In this document: piece after piece, positions 1 to 8,546 of the stretch | Layout of the letters: each line of letters begins with the position of its first letter | Numbering within the stretch: position 1 is the stretch's first letter | Assembly (NCBI GenBank): GCA_910589545.1 | Contig: CAJUSY010000048.1 | Span: 1-64,000, forward strand | Source of the DNA: Peptoniphilaceae bacterium | GTDB taxonomy: Bacteria > Bacillota > Clostridia > Tissierellales > Peptoniphilaceae | Length of the DNA: 64,000 nucleotides | Reading direction: 5' to 3' | Position numbers and translations under genes: made by a program | The notes under the pieces: generated by a model | Database searches by the model: none | Told to the model about the DNA's origin: nothing | The model's input: the letters and a program-made list of their open reading frames with translations, nothing else

Positions 1-48
1 TGTGCAGCTTGTCAGGCAACACTATTTTATCATAGGAGGTTTTGTTTT

Positions 49-98
49 GCTTGAAGCTCAAGCTAATGTCTTCCACCTGCATAGCAGGTGGTTTTTTT
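49..98 (+). terminator. Tandem hairpins, the second a plus-strand terminator
   Basis: Two inverted repeats with 3-nt loops stand in tandem: GCTTGA-agc-TCAAGC at 49-63 and CCACCTGC-ata-GCAGGTGG at 73-91. The second is a perfect 8-bp stem followed by seven T residues (92-98), a classic intrinsic terminator for something transcribed rightward from before the window. No gene could be identified in bases 1-72. The paired short-loop hairpins could also be the end of a mobile element, but this is not proven. Confidence 0.7.
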
Positions 99-137
99 GT
101 TTCTCTCACTTCGTTCGCTCAACACACTTAAGTGCAC

Positions 138-171
138 AAAAAAAGACCATCAAACTAAAAGTTTGACGGCC
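138..171 (-). terminator. tkt terminator
   Basis: Read on the minus strand, a 12-bp stem (GGCCGTCAAACT pairing with AGTTTGATGGTC, two G-U pairs) with a TTT loop is followed by a run of seven or more T. It lies just beyond the transketolase stop codon and ends that unit. Confidence 0.85.
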
Positions 172-177
172 TTACGA

Positions 178-2145
178 CTATAGATATTTCTTTATTTTTT
201 CTACTATTTTATCAGTAGTGAAACCAAAATGTTCCATGATTTTATTGCCAGGCGCACTCATTCCAAATTCATCTATCCCGATGTTAAGACCATTAAGTCC
301 AGTGTATTTTTGCCATCCATATGTTGACAAACATTCTATACTAACTCTTTTTTCTACATCTTTTGGAATAACTGAATCTTTGTATTCTTGATCTTGTTGA
401 TCAAAAATTTCTTGACACATCATAGAAACAACTTGAGTTTTAATTCCTTCTTTTTCAAGTATTTCACAAGCATCTAATGCTAATTTAACTTCGGAACCAG
501 TAGCAATAATAACTAAATCTGGAGATTCTTGCTTTCTAAGAACATATCCCCCTCTTAAAGCATCTTTATTAGTTTCTTTTAAATTAACTAGTTTTTGTCT
601 TGATAAAACTAATGCACTTGGAGTTTCTTTATTTTCTAAAGCTATTTTATAAGCCATAGAAGTTTCAAATCCATCAGCAGGTCTTAGAGTATAAAGGTTA
701 GGAATAGTTCTTAACATTGCCAACTGTTCGATTGGTTCATGCGTAGGGCCATCTTCCCCAACGCCAATTGAGTCATGAGTTAATATATATATTACTTGTC
801 TTTTCATTAAAGCTGACAATCTCATTGCTGGTTTTAGGTAATCAGAGAAAATCATGAAAGTAGCACAATAAGGAATCAAACCGCCGTATAAGCTAATACC
901 ATTTGTAATGGCAGCCATTGCGTGTTCTCTTACTCCAAATTGTAAATTTCTACCAGTCCTATTTGTTTGAGTAAATACATCTAATCCATCCATAAAAGTT
1001 TTATTTGAAGGGGCTAAATCTGCTGAGCCTCCAATAATATTTAGTTGATTATCTTTCAATCTATTTAATAAAACATGTGAGTAAGATCGAGTAGCATCAT
1101 CTTTTTCAAAACTAGTAAATTCTTCTGAAGTTAAATATTCTTCATCGATATCTTTAGACAAAAACTTCATTAGCTTTTCATAAAGATTTTTATGTTTTTG
1201 TTTATAATCTTCAAACATACTTTCCCATTCAGAATAGTACTTTTCTTTTTCCCTTGAAGATTCTTCAAACAAATCTTTTACTTCTTGAGGTATATAGAAT
1301 TCTTCTTCAAAGTCTAATCCCAATTTTTCTTTCAAGCTAGGAATGTTTTCATTTCCAATTGGAGCCCCGTGAGCTTTTGCACTACCTTCAACAACGCTTC
1401 CGTAACCAATTTTTGTTTTTATTTCAATAAATGATGGTTTGTCTGTTGTTTTTGCTATTTCGATAGTTTCTCTTATTTTTTCAATATCATTTCCATCTTC
1501 TACAAAATAAGTGTCCCATCCTAAAGCTTCATACCTAGCTCTAACATTTTCTGAAAATATATTATTTGTATCACCTTCAATTGTTATATTATTGGAATCA
1601 TATAAACAAATCAATTTCGATAACTTTAATGCTCCTGCAATCGAACTAGCTTCGTTTGTTATTCCTTCTTGAAGGCAACCATCACCAACAATTGTATAAG
1701 TATAATTATCAAAAATTTTATGATTTTCAGTGTTAAATTGACTTGCCATATATTCTTGAGCAATTGCCATGCCAACAGACATACTCAATCCTTGTCCCAA
1801 AGGTCCCGTTGTAGCATCGATACCTTTTGTGTGCAAATATTCTGGATGTCCGGGTGTTAAACTCTTATATTGTCTAAACTCCTTTAAATCATCTAAAGTT
1901 ATTCCAAATCCAAATAAATGTAAAAGTGAATAAAGCATTGCTGAACCATGACCAGCTGATAAAATAAACCTATCTCTGTTTATCCAATCACTGTGCTTTG
2001 GTGAGAAATGCATTATATCGTTAAATAATGTAAATGTCATAGGACTTGCTCCTAAAGGTAGTCCGGGGTGACCTGAATTTGCTTTTTGAATCATTTCTAC
2101 TGATAATAATCTAATAGTATTAATAGCTAATTGTTTATTGTCCAT
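178..2145 (-). CDS. tkt: Transketolase
   Basis: Thiamine-diphosphate enzyme that moves two-carbon ketol units between sugar phosphates in the non-oxidative pentose phosphate pathway (cytosol). At 655 residues it is the usual full length. Visible signatures are the N-terminal substrate-site His in SGHPG, the SAGHGSAMLYS segment, the ThDP/metal motif VGDGCLQEG near residue 155, and the central pyrimidine-domain segment GVGEDGPTHEPIEQ. The SD GAGGAG lies 8 nt before the ATG. It has its own extended -10 promoter and terminator, so it is probably monocistronic. Nothing unusual was seen. Confidence 0.97.
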   Translation of the reverse strand: MDNKQLAINTIRLLSVEMIQKANSGHPGLPLGASPMTFTLFNDIMHFSPKHSDWINRDRFILSAGHGSAMLYSLLHLFGFGITLDDLKEFRQYKSLTPGHPEYLHTKGIDATTGPLGQGLSMSVGMAIAQEYMASQFNTENHKIFDNYTYTIVGDGCLQEGITNEASSIAGALKLSKLICLYDSNNITIEGDTNNIFSENVRARYEALGWDTYFVEDGNDIEKIRETIEIAKTTDKPSFIEIKTKIGYGSVVEGSAKAHGAPIGNENIPSLKEKLGLDFEEEFYIPQEVKDLFEESSREKEKYYSEWESMFEDYKQKHKNLYEKLMKFLSKDIDEEYLTSEEFTSFEKDDATRSYSHVLLNRLKDNQLNIIGGSADLAPSNKTFMDGLDVFTQTNRTGRNLQFGVREHAMAAITNGISLYGGLIPYCATFMIFSDYLKPAMRLSALMKRQVIYILTHDSIGVGEDGPTHEPIEQLAMLRTIPNLYTLRPADGFETSMAYKIALENKETPSALVLSRQKLVNLKETNKDALRGGYVLRKQESPDLVIIATGSEVKLALDACEILEKEGIKTQVVSMMCQEIFDQQDQEYKDSVIPKDVEKRVSIECLSTYGWQKYTGLNGLNIGIDEFGMSAPGNKIMEHFGFTTDKIVEKIKKYL

Positions 2146-2174
2146 ATCATTCTCCTCTTTAAAATTCCTATGTT

Positions 2175-2183
2175 ATTATATCA
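2175..2183 (-). promoter_or_regulatory. tkt extended -10 promoter
   Basis: The minus strand reads TGATATAAT (TGn plus consensus TATAAT) 30 nt before the tkt ATG, in the short gap after dprA. No good -35 is visible, as is common for extended -10 promoters. Confidence 0.55.
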
Positions 2184-2194
2184 TATTATTCATA

Positions 2195-3265
2195 TTACTT
2201 TAATGAATATTTACTACCTATATCAACTACAATTCCTAATAATTCCATTTTTGTAAGACTCATAAGCACATCGGAAATGTCTTCATTCAATTTTAATGAG
2301 ATTTCATCTGGTGAGTTAGAGTTTACTTTCAATAAATTGAAAATTTTGTTTTCTAATTCGTTCAAATCAAAATTGAGTTGAGGTTTTTCTATATATTTTG
2401 ATTGAAATTGTGGGATTTGAGTAATTATATCCAAAACGTCAGTCAATAAATATGCTCCATCTTTAATTAATTGATTAGTTCCAGTTGAGTAGACTGAGTT
2501 TATATTTCCTGGTACCGCAAAAATATCTCTTCCTTGTGATAATGCATAAGAGGATGTAATTAATGTTCCACTTTTTTCTTTTGCTTCTATAACTACGGTA
2601 GCCAGTGATAAGCCTGATATTATTCTATTTCTAAATGGAAAATTATATGGTAAAGGTGCTATTCCAAATGGATATTCACTCATAATTACACCATTATGTG
2701 AATTAATCATATCTTGATAAACCCTGTAATTACTTCTTGGATAAATTTGGTCTATTCCACATCCTAATACACCTATAGTTTTATTATTGTTTTCTAGCGC
2801 CGTTTGATGAGAAATTTTGTCAATTCCAAGAGCTAATCCGCTAACAACAGGTATTTTATATTGGGAAATTTCTGAAACAAATTTTTTACATGCATAAGAT
2901 CCATATTGACTACACTTTCTAGCTCCAACGAAAGAAATGCAACTATCAAATTCTTCAGTTAAGTCACCTTTATAATACATTGTATACGGTGCATCATCTA
3001 TTGAAAGTAATTGTTGAGGATACTTTGAATCACCATATGTAGTATATTTTATACCATTTTTCCACAACTTTTCTCTATAAAGATTTATATCGAAATTATT
3101 TATATTTCTTTGTATAAATTCATAAATTTTAGGGTCTACTTCAAGTAGTTTTTTTGCGTTGTCGTACTGTATATCCTCTAATGCACTATAATTTTCTATA
3201 ATCGGACCAATCCAATTATAATTTGTATTCAAGCTACTCAAAAATAATAATAAATCAGATTCCAT
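2195..3265 (-). CDS. dprA: DNA processing protein DprA (RecA loader)
   Basis: Rossmann-fold protein that binds incoming single-stranded DNA and loads RecA during natural transformation; also called Smf. The 356 residues have an N-terminal helical part, then the DprA core with GARKCSQYG near residue 115, SGLALGIDKISH, GVLGCGIDQIYP, FPFRNRIISGLS, KSGTLITS and FAVPGN, and a C-terminal winged-helix-like segment (about residues 295-356). Elsewhere dprA often neighbours topA or rnhB; here it stands between tkt and an L,D-transpeptidase. Whether this organism is competent cannot be judged from this window. Confidence 0.95.
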   Translation of the reverse strand: MESDLLLFLSSLNTNYNWIGPIIENYSALEDIQYDNAKKLLEVDPKIYEFIQRNINNFDINLYREKLWKNGIKYTTYGDSKYPQQLLSIDDAPYTMYYKGDLTEEFDSCISFVGARKCSQYGSYACKKFVSEISQYKIPVVSGLALGIDKISHQTALENNNKTIGVLGCGIDQIYPRSNYRVYQDMINSHNGVIMSEYPFGIAPLPYNFPFRNRIISGLSLATVVIEAKEKSGTLITSSYALSQGRDIFAVPGNINSVYSTGTNQLIKDGAYLLTDVLDIITQIPQFQSKYIEKPQLNFDLNELENKIFNLLKVNSNSPDEISLKLNEDISDVLMSLTKMELLGIVVDIGSKYSLK

Positions 3266-3289
3266 TTTTTCCCTCTTTTCATTACATAT

Positions 3290-3319
3290 AGAATATCATT
3301 ACTGATTACATTTTTTCAA
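3290..3319 (-). promoter_or_regulatory. Probable dprA promoter
   Basis: Minus strand: TTGAAA (3314-3319), an 18-nt spacer and TATTCT (3290-3295), the latter preceded by TGa as an extended -10. It lies between the upstream terminator and the dprA start. Confidence 0.45.
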
Positions 3320-3351
3320 TAAAAAAGTCGATTATTATTAAATAATCGACT
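3320..3351 (-). terminator. L,D-transpeptidase terminator
   Basis: Perfect 11-bp stem (AGTCGATTATT pairing with AATAATCGACT, 4-nt loop) followed on the minus strand by TTTTTT, directly after the stop codon of the transpeptidase gene. Confidence 0.9.
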
Positions 3352-3357
3352 AATTAA

Positions 3358-4767
3358 TTAATATATTACTACAGGCATTCCATTTTCAGCCGTATTAAAA
3401 ATTGTACGAACTTTATCAATAGGTGTATTTATACAACCATGACTACCAGCTCCATTAAATACCTGACCACCGTAAGCAGCTCTACCTTTAGTATCATGTA
3501 TTCCTACGCCAGTATAATCAATCTGCATCCAGTAATCTACATGAACTTTATATTTGGAACCATCTGGATTTAATCCCCTTAAAAACCTGTCTGTTTCTTT
3601 TGACCATATTTCAAATAATCCAGTTGGAGTTTCATGATTAATTGATGGATCACCTGTTACTACTGGTGTATCCAAGACTAGTTTACCATCTTTATAATAC
3701 CACATATGTTGAGCACCAAGACTTATTTCAATATAACTTTTGCCAAGTAAACCATTGTTACGACTTTTTCTACTATAAATCAAATCGCTATCTATAGTTT
3801 TACCATTTTTTAAAGAATCAGTAATCATAGCTACAGTTTGTTTTTTGTTAATTTCATTTCCAAAAACCTTAGCATTAACTTTAATGGATTTACCATTATG
3901 TGTCGTAAAATCAAAATCTTTACCGACAACTTCGAATTTTTCTTTTAAATCGTCTACAAAAATTCTAACTTTTTTTTCTTCAAACTTATAGTTTTCATCC
4001 AAAAATATAGTTTTATCTTCAATTTTTTGTGATTCACCATTTGGTAACTTCAAAGTAATTGATGATTTTGCGATGTTTTCAAGTTCTTTTTTGTTTGGTT
4101 CCAATGATTTTTTAGTTACCTTAGGGTTAATATATTCAGAAGACAAGGTAATCTCTTCCTTATCTTCATTGAAGCCTTTTATTACAGATTCACAAACTTT
4201 ATCCAAGTCAAGTTTATTACCCAACTCTTCGGGTTTAAATATCGCTTTTTTGTTTTCGAAAGTTAATTGTGCATTTCTTGGTTCTTTAATATTTTTAAAT
4301 AACTCACTATTTTTTATCGTTTTCTTAAGTTCTTCTGAATTTACACTTTTCTTAACTTTCACATCAGTTTCAATTCCTTTAATTAACTCAACCGGCCATA
4401 AAAAACCATGTTGAACATAAGTTTGATTTTCTAAAGGAACTTGTTTTAACCCAGATTGTGAATTGTTTAATGTCACTGTTTTATTATCTCTTCCTATGAT
4501 TGATGTAGTTTGTTCATCAAAAATATTCTTTACATCAGAAATTTTCCTCAGTCCTAAACTCTCTCCATTAATCTTTGCATTTGGATAAGTCATCAAACTA
4601 AAAAATATTGCGATTAATATATAAATACCTAAGAGAATAGAAACTACCCAAATCCATGAATGTGATTGTCTTGATTCTTTTAGTTTGTAAATACTTTTAT
4701 TTTTTGAAGACTTATTGCTTACCTCATCGTCTAATTTGTCTTCATCTTTTTGCAAATTATTTTTCAA
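3358..4767 (-). CDS. Membrane-anchored L,D-transpeptidase (YkuD domain)
   Basis: Peptidoglycan enzyme that forms L,D (3-3) cross-links or attaches proteins to the wall through a catalytic cysteine. The 469 residues comprise a charged cytosolic N-terminus, one membrane segment (about 38-59, WIWVVSILLGIYILIAIFF), an extracellular region resembling the peptidoglycan-binding-like repeats found N-terminal to YkuD domains in clostridia, and a C-terminal YkuD catalytic domain. The active-site signature is complete: GIHDTKG, then SHGCIN at 442-447 with nucleophile Cys445. There is no cleavable signal peptide, so it should stay membrane-tethered. It is divergent from ppsR with its own promoter and terminator. 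Its exact substrate cannot be read from the sequence. Confidence 0.92.
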   Translation of the reverse strand: MKNNLQKDEDKLDDEVSNKSSKNKSIYKLKESRQSHSWIWVVSILLGIYILIAIFFSLMTYPNAKINGESLGLRKISDVKNIFDEQTTSIIGRDNKTVTLNNSQSGLKQVPLENQTYVQHGFLWPVELIKGIETDVKVKKSVNSEELKKTIKNSELFKNIKEPRNAQLTFENKKAIFKPEELGNKLDLDKVCESVIKGFNEDKEEITLSSEYINPKVTKKSLEPNKKELENIAKSSITLKLPNGESQKIEDKTIFLDENYKFEEKKVRIFVDDLKEKFEVVGKDFDFTTHNGKSIKVNAKVFGNEINKKQTVAMITDSLKNGKTIDSDLIYSRKSRNNGLLGKSYIEISLGAQHMWYYKDGKLVLDTPVVTGDPSINHETPTGLFEIWSKETDRFLRGLNPDGSKYKVHVDYWMQIDYTGVGIHDTKGRAAYGGQVFNGAGSHGCINTPIDKVRTIFNTAENGMPVVIY

Positions 4768-4802
4768 ATTATCACCTACTATGTTATATTTCTGTAGTTG
4801 AA

Positions 4803-4832
4803 ATTATATCATAAATTCATTAGTATAGTAAA
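4803..4832 (-). promoter_or_regulatory. L,D-transpeptidase promoter
   Basis: Minus strand: TTTACT (4827-4832), an 18-nt spacer and TATAAT (4803-4808) with an upstream TGa (extended -10). This is one half of the 206-nt divergent region between the transpeptidase and ppsR. Confidence 0.6.
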
Positions 4833-4914
4833 TAGTTGTATGAGGTTATATTGTTTTTATACTCTATTTTTTTTATAGTTTGTCGAACTTTTGAATAAAA
4901 TAACAAAAATTTAC

Positions 4915-4942
4915 TTTAAAATTGTAAAAAATGATGTATAAT
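4915..4942 (+). promoter_or_regulatory. ppsR-ppdK promoter
   Basis: TATAAT at 4937-4942 with a weak TTTAAA -35 (4915-4920, spacing 16), 31 nt before the ppsR ATG. The strong SD AAAGGGGTG follows at about 4961-4969. The surrounding region (4833-4914) is AT-rich and shows no other recognisable element. Confidence 0.5.
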
Positions 4943-4973
4943 TAAATTGATAATACAAATAAAGGGGTGAATT

Positions 4974-5792
4974 ATGGAAACTATTAATCTGGTAGTTTTA
5001 TCTGATTCTACCGGGGACACAGGTGATCAAATAGCTCGAGCAGCTCTAGCTCAATTTGATATTACTTGTGAAAATGCAAAATTTCACTTATTTGGACATA
5101 TTCGATCTATTGAGCATCTCAATTCTACTTTAAATAAATGTTTAGAAATGGATAATATCATCATATATTATAGTTTAGTTCAAGAAAGTTTAATTGACAG
5201 TTTAAAAAAATTCTGTGATATGTATAATCTTATATCAGTAGATATTTTGACACCATCAATCGTGGCTATTCAACGATTAACCAAACGATCTCCAGCTACA
5301 GACCCTGGAGCTTTGAGAAAGCTTGATGAACATTATTTTAAAAGAATAGATGCAATTGAATTTGCTGTAAGATATGATGATGGAAAAGACCCGAGGGGAG
5401 TTTCAAGAGCTGATATTACAATTATTGGCGTCTCTAGGACATCTAAAACACCATTGTCTATGTACTTGGCTAACAAGCATTATAAAGTTTGTAATATTCC
5501 ACTTGTACCGGAGTCACCAGTCCCAAAAGAACTTTTTGAAATAGAGCCAAAAAGAGTCATCGGTCTAACAAACTCTCCCGATAAGCTTAACAAAATCAGA
5601 AAAGAAAGACTGAAATCTATGGGATTACCAACTGAAAGTACATACTCTGATTTAGGTAGAATACTTGATGAATTAGACTATGCTGAAAAAATTATGAAGA
5701 AAATCGGATGTCCTATCATTAACGTTTCTGACAGAGCAATTGAAGAAACGGCTGAAGTTATTATCAGACATCTAAAAAAAATGAATGATTAA
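4974..5792 (+). CDS. ppsR: PPDK regulatory protein (bifunctional kinase/phosphorylase)
   Basis: Bifunctional serine/threonine kinase and Pi-dependent phosphorylase of the DUF299 family. In this family the protein switches pyruvate phosphate dikinase off by ADP-dependent phosphorylation of a Thr next to the catalytic His and on by phosphorolysis. The 272 residues match family length; the P-loop-like GVSRTSKT is at 152-159 and the N-terminal LSDSTGDTGDQIARAA segment is typical. The target gene ppdK follows 14 nt downstream, which supports the PPDK-type over the PEP-synthase-type assignment. Confidence 0.95.
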   Translation: METINLVVLSDSTGDTGDQIARAALAQFDITCENAKFHLFGHIRSIEHLNSTLNKCLEMDNIIIYYSLVQESLIDSLKKFCDMYNLISVDILTPSIVAIQRLTKRSPATDPGALRKLDEHYFKRIDAIEFAVRYDDGKDPRGVSRADITIIGVSRTSKTPLSMYLANKHYKVCNIPLVPESPVPKELFEIEPKRVIGLTNSPDKLNKIRKERLKSMGLPTESTYSDLGRILDELDYAEKIMKKIGCPIINVSDRAIEETAEVIIRHLKKMND

Positions 5793-5806
5793 AAGGAGTT
5801 TTTTAA

Positions 5807-8437
5807 ATGACAGAAAAATATGTTTACAGTTTTAAGGAAGGTAATAAAGATATGCGTAGCCTTCTTGGTGGAAAAGGTGCCAATTTAGCTGAAATGACTA
5901 ATATGGATATACCAGTTCCAACAGGATTTACTATTACTACTGAAGCTTGTAACAAATTTTATCAAGAAGACGAAAAGTTATGGGATGGTTTATTCGAAGA
6001 AATTAAATCTCATATCAAAGAAACTGAAAAAGAATTAGATAAGAAATTTTCTGACGAAGAAAATCCATTACTATTTTCTGTTCGTTCAGGAGCTGTAATA
6101 TCAATGCCAGGTATGATGGATACAATTTTGAACTTAGGTTTGAATGATAAATCTGTTATTGGCTTAGCGAAATCAACTAATAATGAAAGATTTGCATACG
6201 ATTCGTACAGAAGGTTTATTCAAATGTTTTCAGATGTTGCTAGAGAAATTCCTAAAGTATTATTTGAAAACGAATTAGACAAAATAAAAGAAGAGAAAAA
6301 CGTTTCAGATGATACAGATCTTGATAGTAAAGATTTGAAAAAAATAGTAGAAAAATTTAAAGAAATCTACAAAAAAGAAATGAATGAAGATTTCCCACAA
6401 GACCCAATTGATCAATTAAAATATGCTGTTGAAGCAGTATTCAAATCTTGGAACAACCCAAGAGCCAAAATATACAGACAATTAAATGGTATAGATGATC
6501 ACTTAGGAACAGCGGTTAACATTCAATCTATGGTATTTGGTAATATGGGAAATACATCTGGAACAGGTGTTGCTTTCTCCAGAAATCCAGCAACTGGTGA
6601 AAATAAATTATTCGGTGAATTCTTGATGAATGCACAAGGTGAAGATGTAGTTGCAGGTATAAGAACTCCTCAACCAATTAGTCAATTAGAAGATGTTATG
6701 CCTGAAGTGTATGAACAATTCCATTCTATAACTAAAAGATTGGAAGAACACTACAAAGATATGCAAGATTTGGAATTCACAATAGAGAATTCTAAATTAT
6801 ATTTACTCCAAACTAGAAACGGAAAAAGAACTGCTATCAGCGCACTAAATGTCGCAGTAGATCAAGTAAATGAAGGATTAATTTCAAAAGAAGAAGCTAT
6901 TTTAAGAATTGAACCAAATAGTTTAAATCAACTCCTACACCCTACTTTTGATCAAAAAGAATTAGAAAATGCTGAAGTAATAACAAAAGGTTTAGCAGCT
7001 TCTCCTGGTGCAGCAAGTGGTCATGTTTACTTTAGTGCAGATGATTGTAAGATTGCTGCTAGTAAAGGAATCAAATCAATTCTTGTACGCCAAGAAACAT
7101 CTCCTGAAGATATCGAAGGTATGATTAAAGCCGAAGGTATATTAACTGCAAGAGGTGGAATGACATCACACGCAGCTGTAGTTGCACGTGGAATGGGTGC
7201 TTGTTGTGTAGCTGGTGCTAGTGAAATAAGGGTTGATGAAGAAAATAAAGTTATTAGAGGTAAAAATATTGAAATCAAAGAAGGAGATTTGATTTCACTT
7301 GATGGCAGCACAGGATTTGTCTATAAAGGAGAAATTTCTAAAGAAAATCCAAAACTAACTGGAAACTTTGCTCAATTCATGCAATGGGTTGACGAAATAA
7401 AACAATTAGGAGTTAAAACAAATGCAGATACTCCTAAAGATGCTCACCAAGCAAAAGAATTTGGAGCTGAAGGAATTGGATTAACAAGGACTGAGCACAT
7501 GTTCTTCAATGAAGAAAGAATTCCTATTGTTAGACAAATGATACTTTCAAATACAGTTGAAAGAAGACAAAAAGCTTTAGATAAACTAAGACCATTCCAA
7601 GAAGAAGACTTCTATAATATTTACAAAGAAATGGGAGATCTATCAGTAACTATAAGACTTTTAGATCCACCACTTCATGAATTCTTACCAAAAGAAAAAC
7701 ATGATATTGAAGAATTAGCAAAAGAAATGGATTTAACTTACGATGAAGTTAATGATATTATTTTAGAACTTCATGAAGTTAATCCAATGCTAGGACACAG
7801 AGGTTGTAGATTAGCTGTAACATATCCAGAAATTTATAGAATGCAAGCTAGAGCTATTATAAGTGCCGCAATTAAAGTAAAAGAAGAGACTTCAAAGGAT
7901 ATAGTTCCTCAAATTATGATCCCACTTGTTGGAGATAAGAAAGAATTAAAATATGTTAAAGATCAAATAATCGAAGAAATCAATCTAGTTTTTGAAGAAA
8001 CAAACCAAAAATTAGAATATGAAATTGGTACTATGATTGAGATTCCAAGAGCATGCTTAATGGCTGATGAAATCGCAGAAGAAGCTGACTTCTTTAGTTT
8101 TGGTACGAATGATTTGACTCAAATGTCATTTGGATTCTCTAGAGATGACGCTGGTAAATTCCTATCTAAATACAAAGAAAATAAGATTTATTCCAGAAGT
8201 CCATTTGAAAGATTGGACCAAGAAGGAGTTGGCCAACTTATCAAAATCGCTATTGAAAGAGGTAAATCTTCAAATCCAAAACTTCACGTAGGTATCTGTG
8301 GTGAACACGGTGGAGATCCTGAAAGTGTTGAATTCTGTCATAGAATTGGATTAGATTATGTATCTTGTTCTCCTTACAGAGTTCCAATCGCAAGATTAGC
8401 AGCCGCTCAAGCAGCAGCTAGAGAAAAACTTAAATAA
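5807..8437 (+). CDS. ppdK: Pyruvate, phosphate dikinase
   Basis: Interconverts pyruvate + ATP + Pi with PEP + AMP + PPi; in fermentative anaerobes it often works glycolytically with PPi or gluconeogenically. The 876 residues are full length: N-terminal ATP-grasp domain with GGKGANLAEM near residue 25, the swivelling phosphohistidine domain with GGMTSHAAVVARG (catalytic His455, regulatory Thr453), and the C-terminal PEP/pyruvate TIM barrel with GTNDLTQM and Cys831 in CGEHGGD. Downstream of ppsR in the same unit and closed by a terminator. The Thr two residues before the His is the site PpsR is expected to modify. Confidence 0.97.
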   Translation: MTEKYVYSFKEGNKDMRSLLGGKGANLAEMTNMDIPVPTGFTITTEACNKFYQEDEKLWDGLFEEIKSHIKETEKELDKKFSDEENPLLFSVRSGAVISMPGMMDTILNLGLNDKSVIGLAKSTNNERFAYDSYRRFIQMFSDVAREIPKVLFENELDKIKEEKNVSDDTDLDSKDLKKIVEKFKEIYKKEMNEDFPQDPIDQLKYAVEAVFKSWNNPRAKIYRQLNGIDDHLGTAVNIQSMVFGNMGNTSGTGVAFSRNPATGENKLFGEFLMNAQGEDVVAGIRTPQPISQLEDVMPEVYEQFHSITKRLEEHYKDMQDLEFTIENSKLYLLQTRNGKRTAISALNVAVDQVNEGLISKEEAILRIEPNSLNQLLHPTFDQKELENAEVITKGLAASPGAASGHVYFSADDCKIAASKGIKSILVRQETSPEDIEGMIKAEGILTARGGMTSHAAVVARGMGACCVAGASEIRVDEENKVIRGKNIEIKEGDLISLDGSTGFVYKGEISKENPKLTGNFAQFMQWVDEIKQLGVKTNADTPKDAHQAKEFGAEGIGLTRTEHMFFNEERIPIVRQMILSNTVERRQKALDKLRPFQEEDFYNIYKEMGDLSVTIRLLDPPLHEFLPKEKHDIEELAKEMDLTYDEVNDIILELHEVNPMLGHRGCRLAVTYPEIYRMQARAIISAAIKVKEETSKDIVPQIMIPLVGDKKELKYVKDQIIEEINLVFEETNQKLEYEIGTMIEIPRACLMADEIAEEADFFSFGTNDLTQMSFGFSRDDAGKFLSKYKENKIYSRSPFERLDQEGVGQLIKIAIERGKSSNPKLHVGICGEHGGDPESVEFCHRIGLDYVSCSPYRVPIARLAAAQAAAREKLK

Positions 8438-8450
8438 TAAATGTTTTTTA

Positions 8451-8482
8451 GATAGAGTAAATTCTTTTACTCTATCTTTTTT
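8451..8482 (+). terminator. ppdK terminator
   Basis: Perfect 11-bp stem (GATAGAGTAAA with TTTACTCTATC, 4-nt loop) followed by TTTTTT, 14 nt past the ppdK stop. Confidence 0.9.
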
Positions 8483-8513
8483 ATTTAGAGATAAATATTA
8501 TAAACAAGTTTTA

Positions 8514-8522
8514 TGATATAAT
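8514..8522 (+). promoter_or_regulatory. femX extended -10 promoter
   Basis: TGATATAAT (TGn at 8514-8516, TATAAT at 8517-8522), 24 nt before the ATG. The -35 is not convincing. An SD-like AAGGAAGTG lies just before the start. Confidence 0.55.
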
Positions 8523-8546
8523 ATAAAAAGTTAAGGAAGTGATAAG

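Noticed and set aside
43..160. TTG-start ORF behind AGGAGG at 34-39
   Set aside because: The frame runs through two terminator hairpins and gives a product without any recognisable feature; likely chance.
1669..1860. Plus-strand ORF inside transketolase
   Set aside because: It is a shadow of a strongly conserved gene on the other strand; no SD and no recognisable product.
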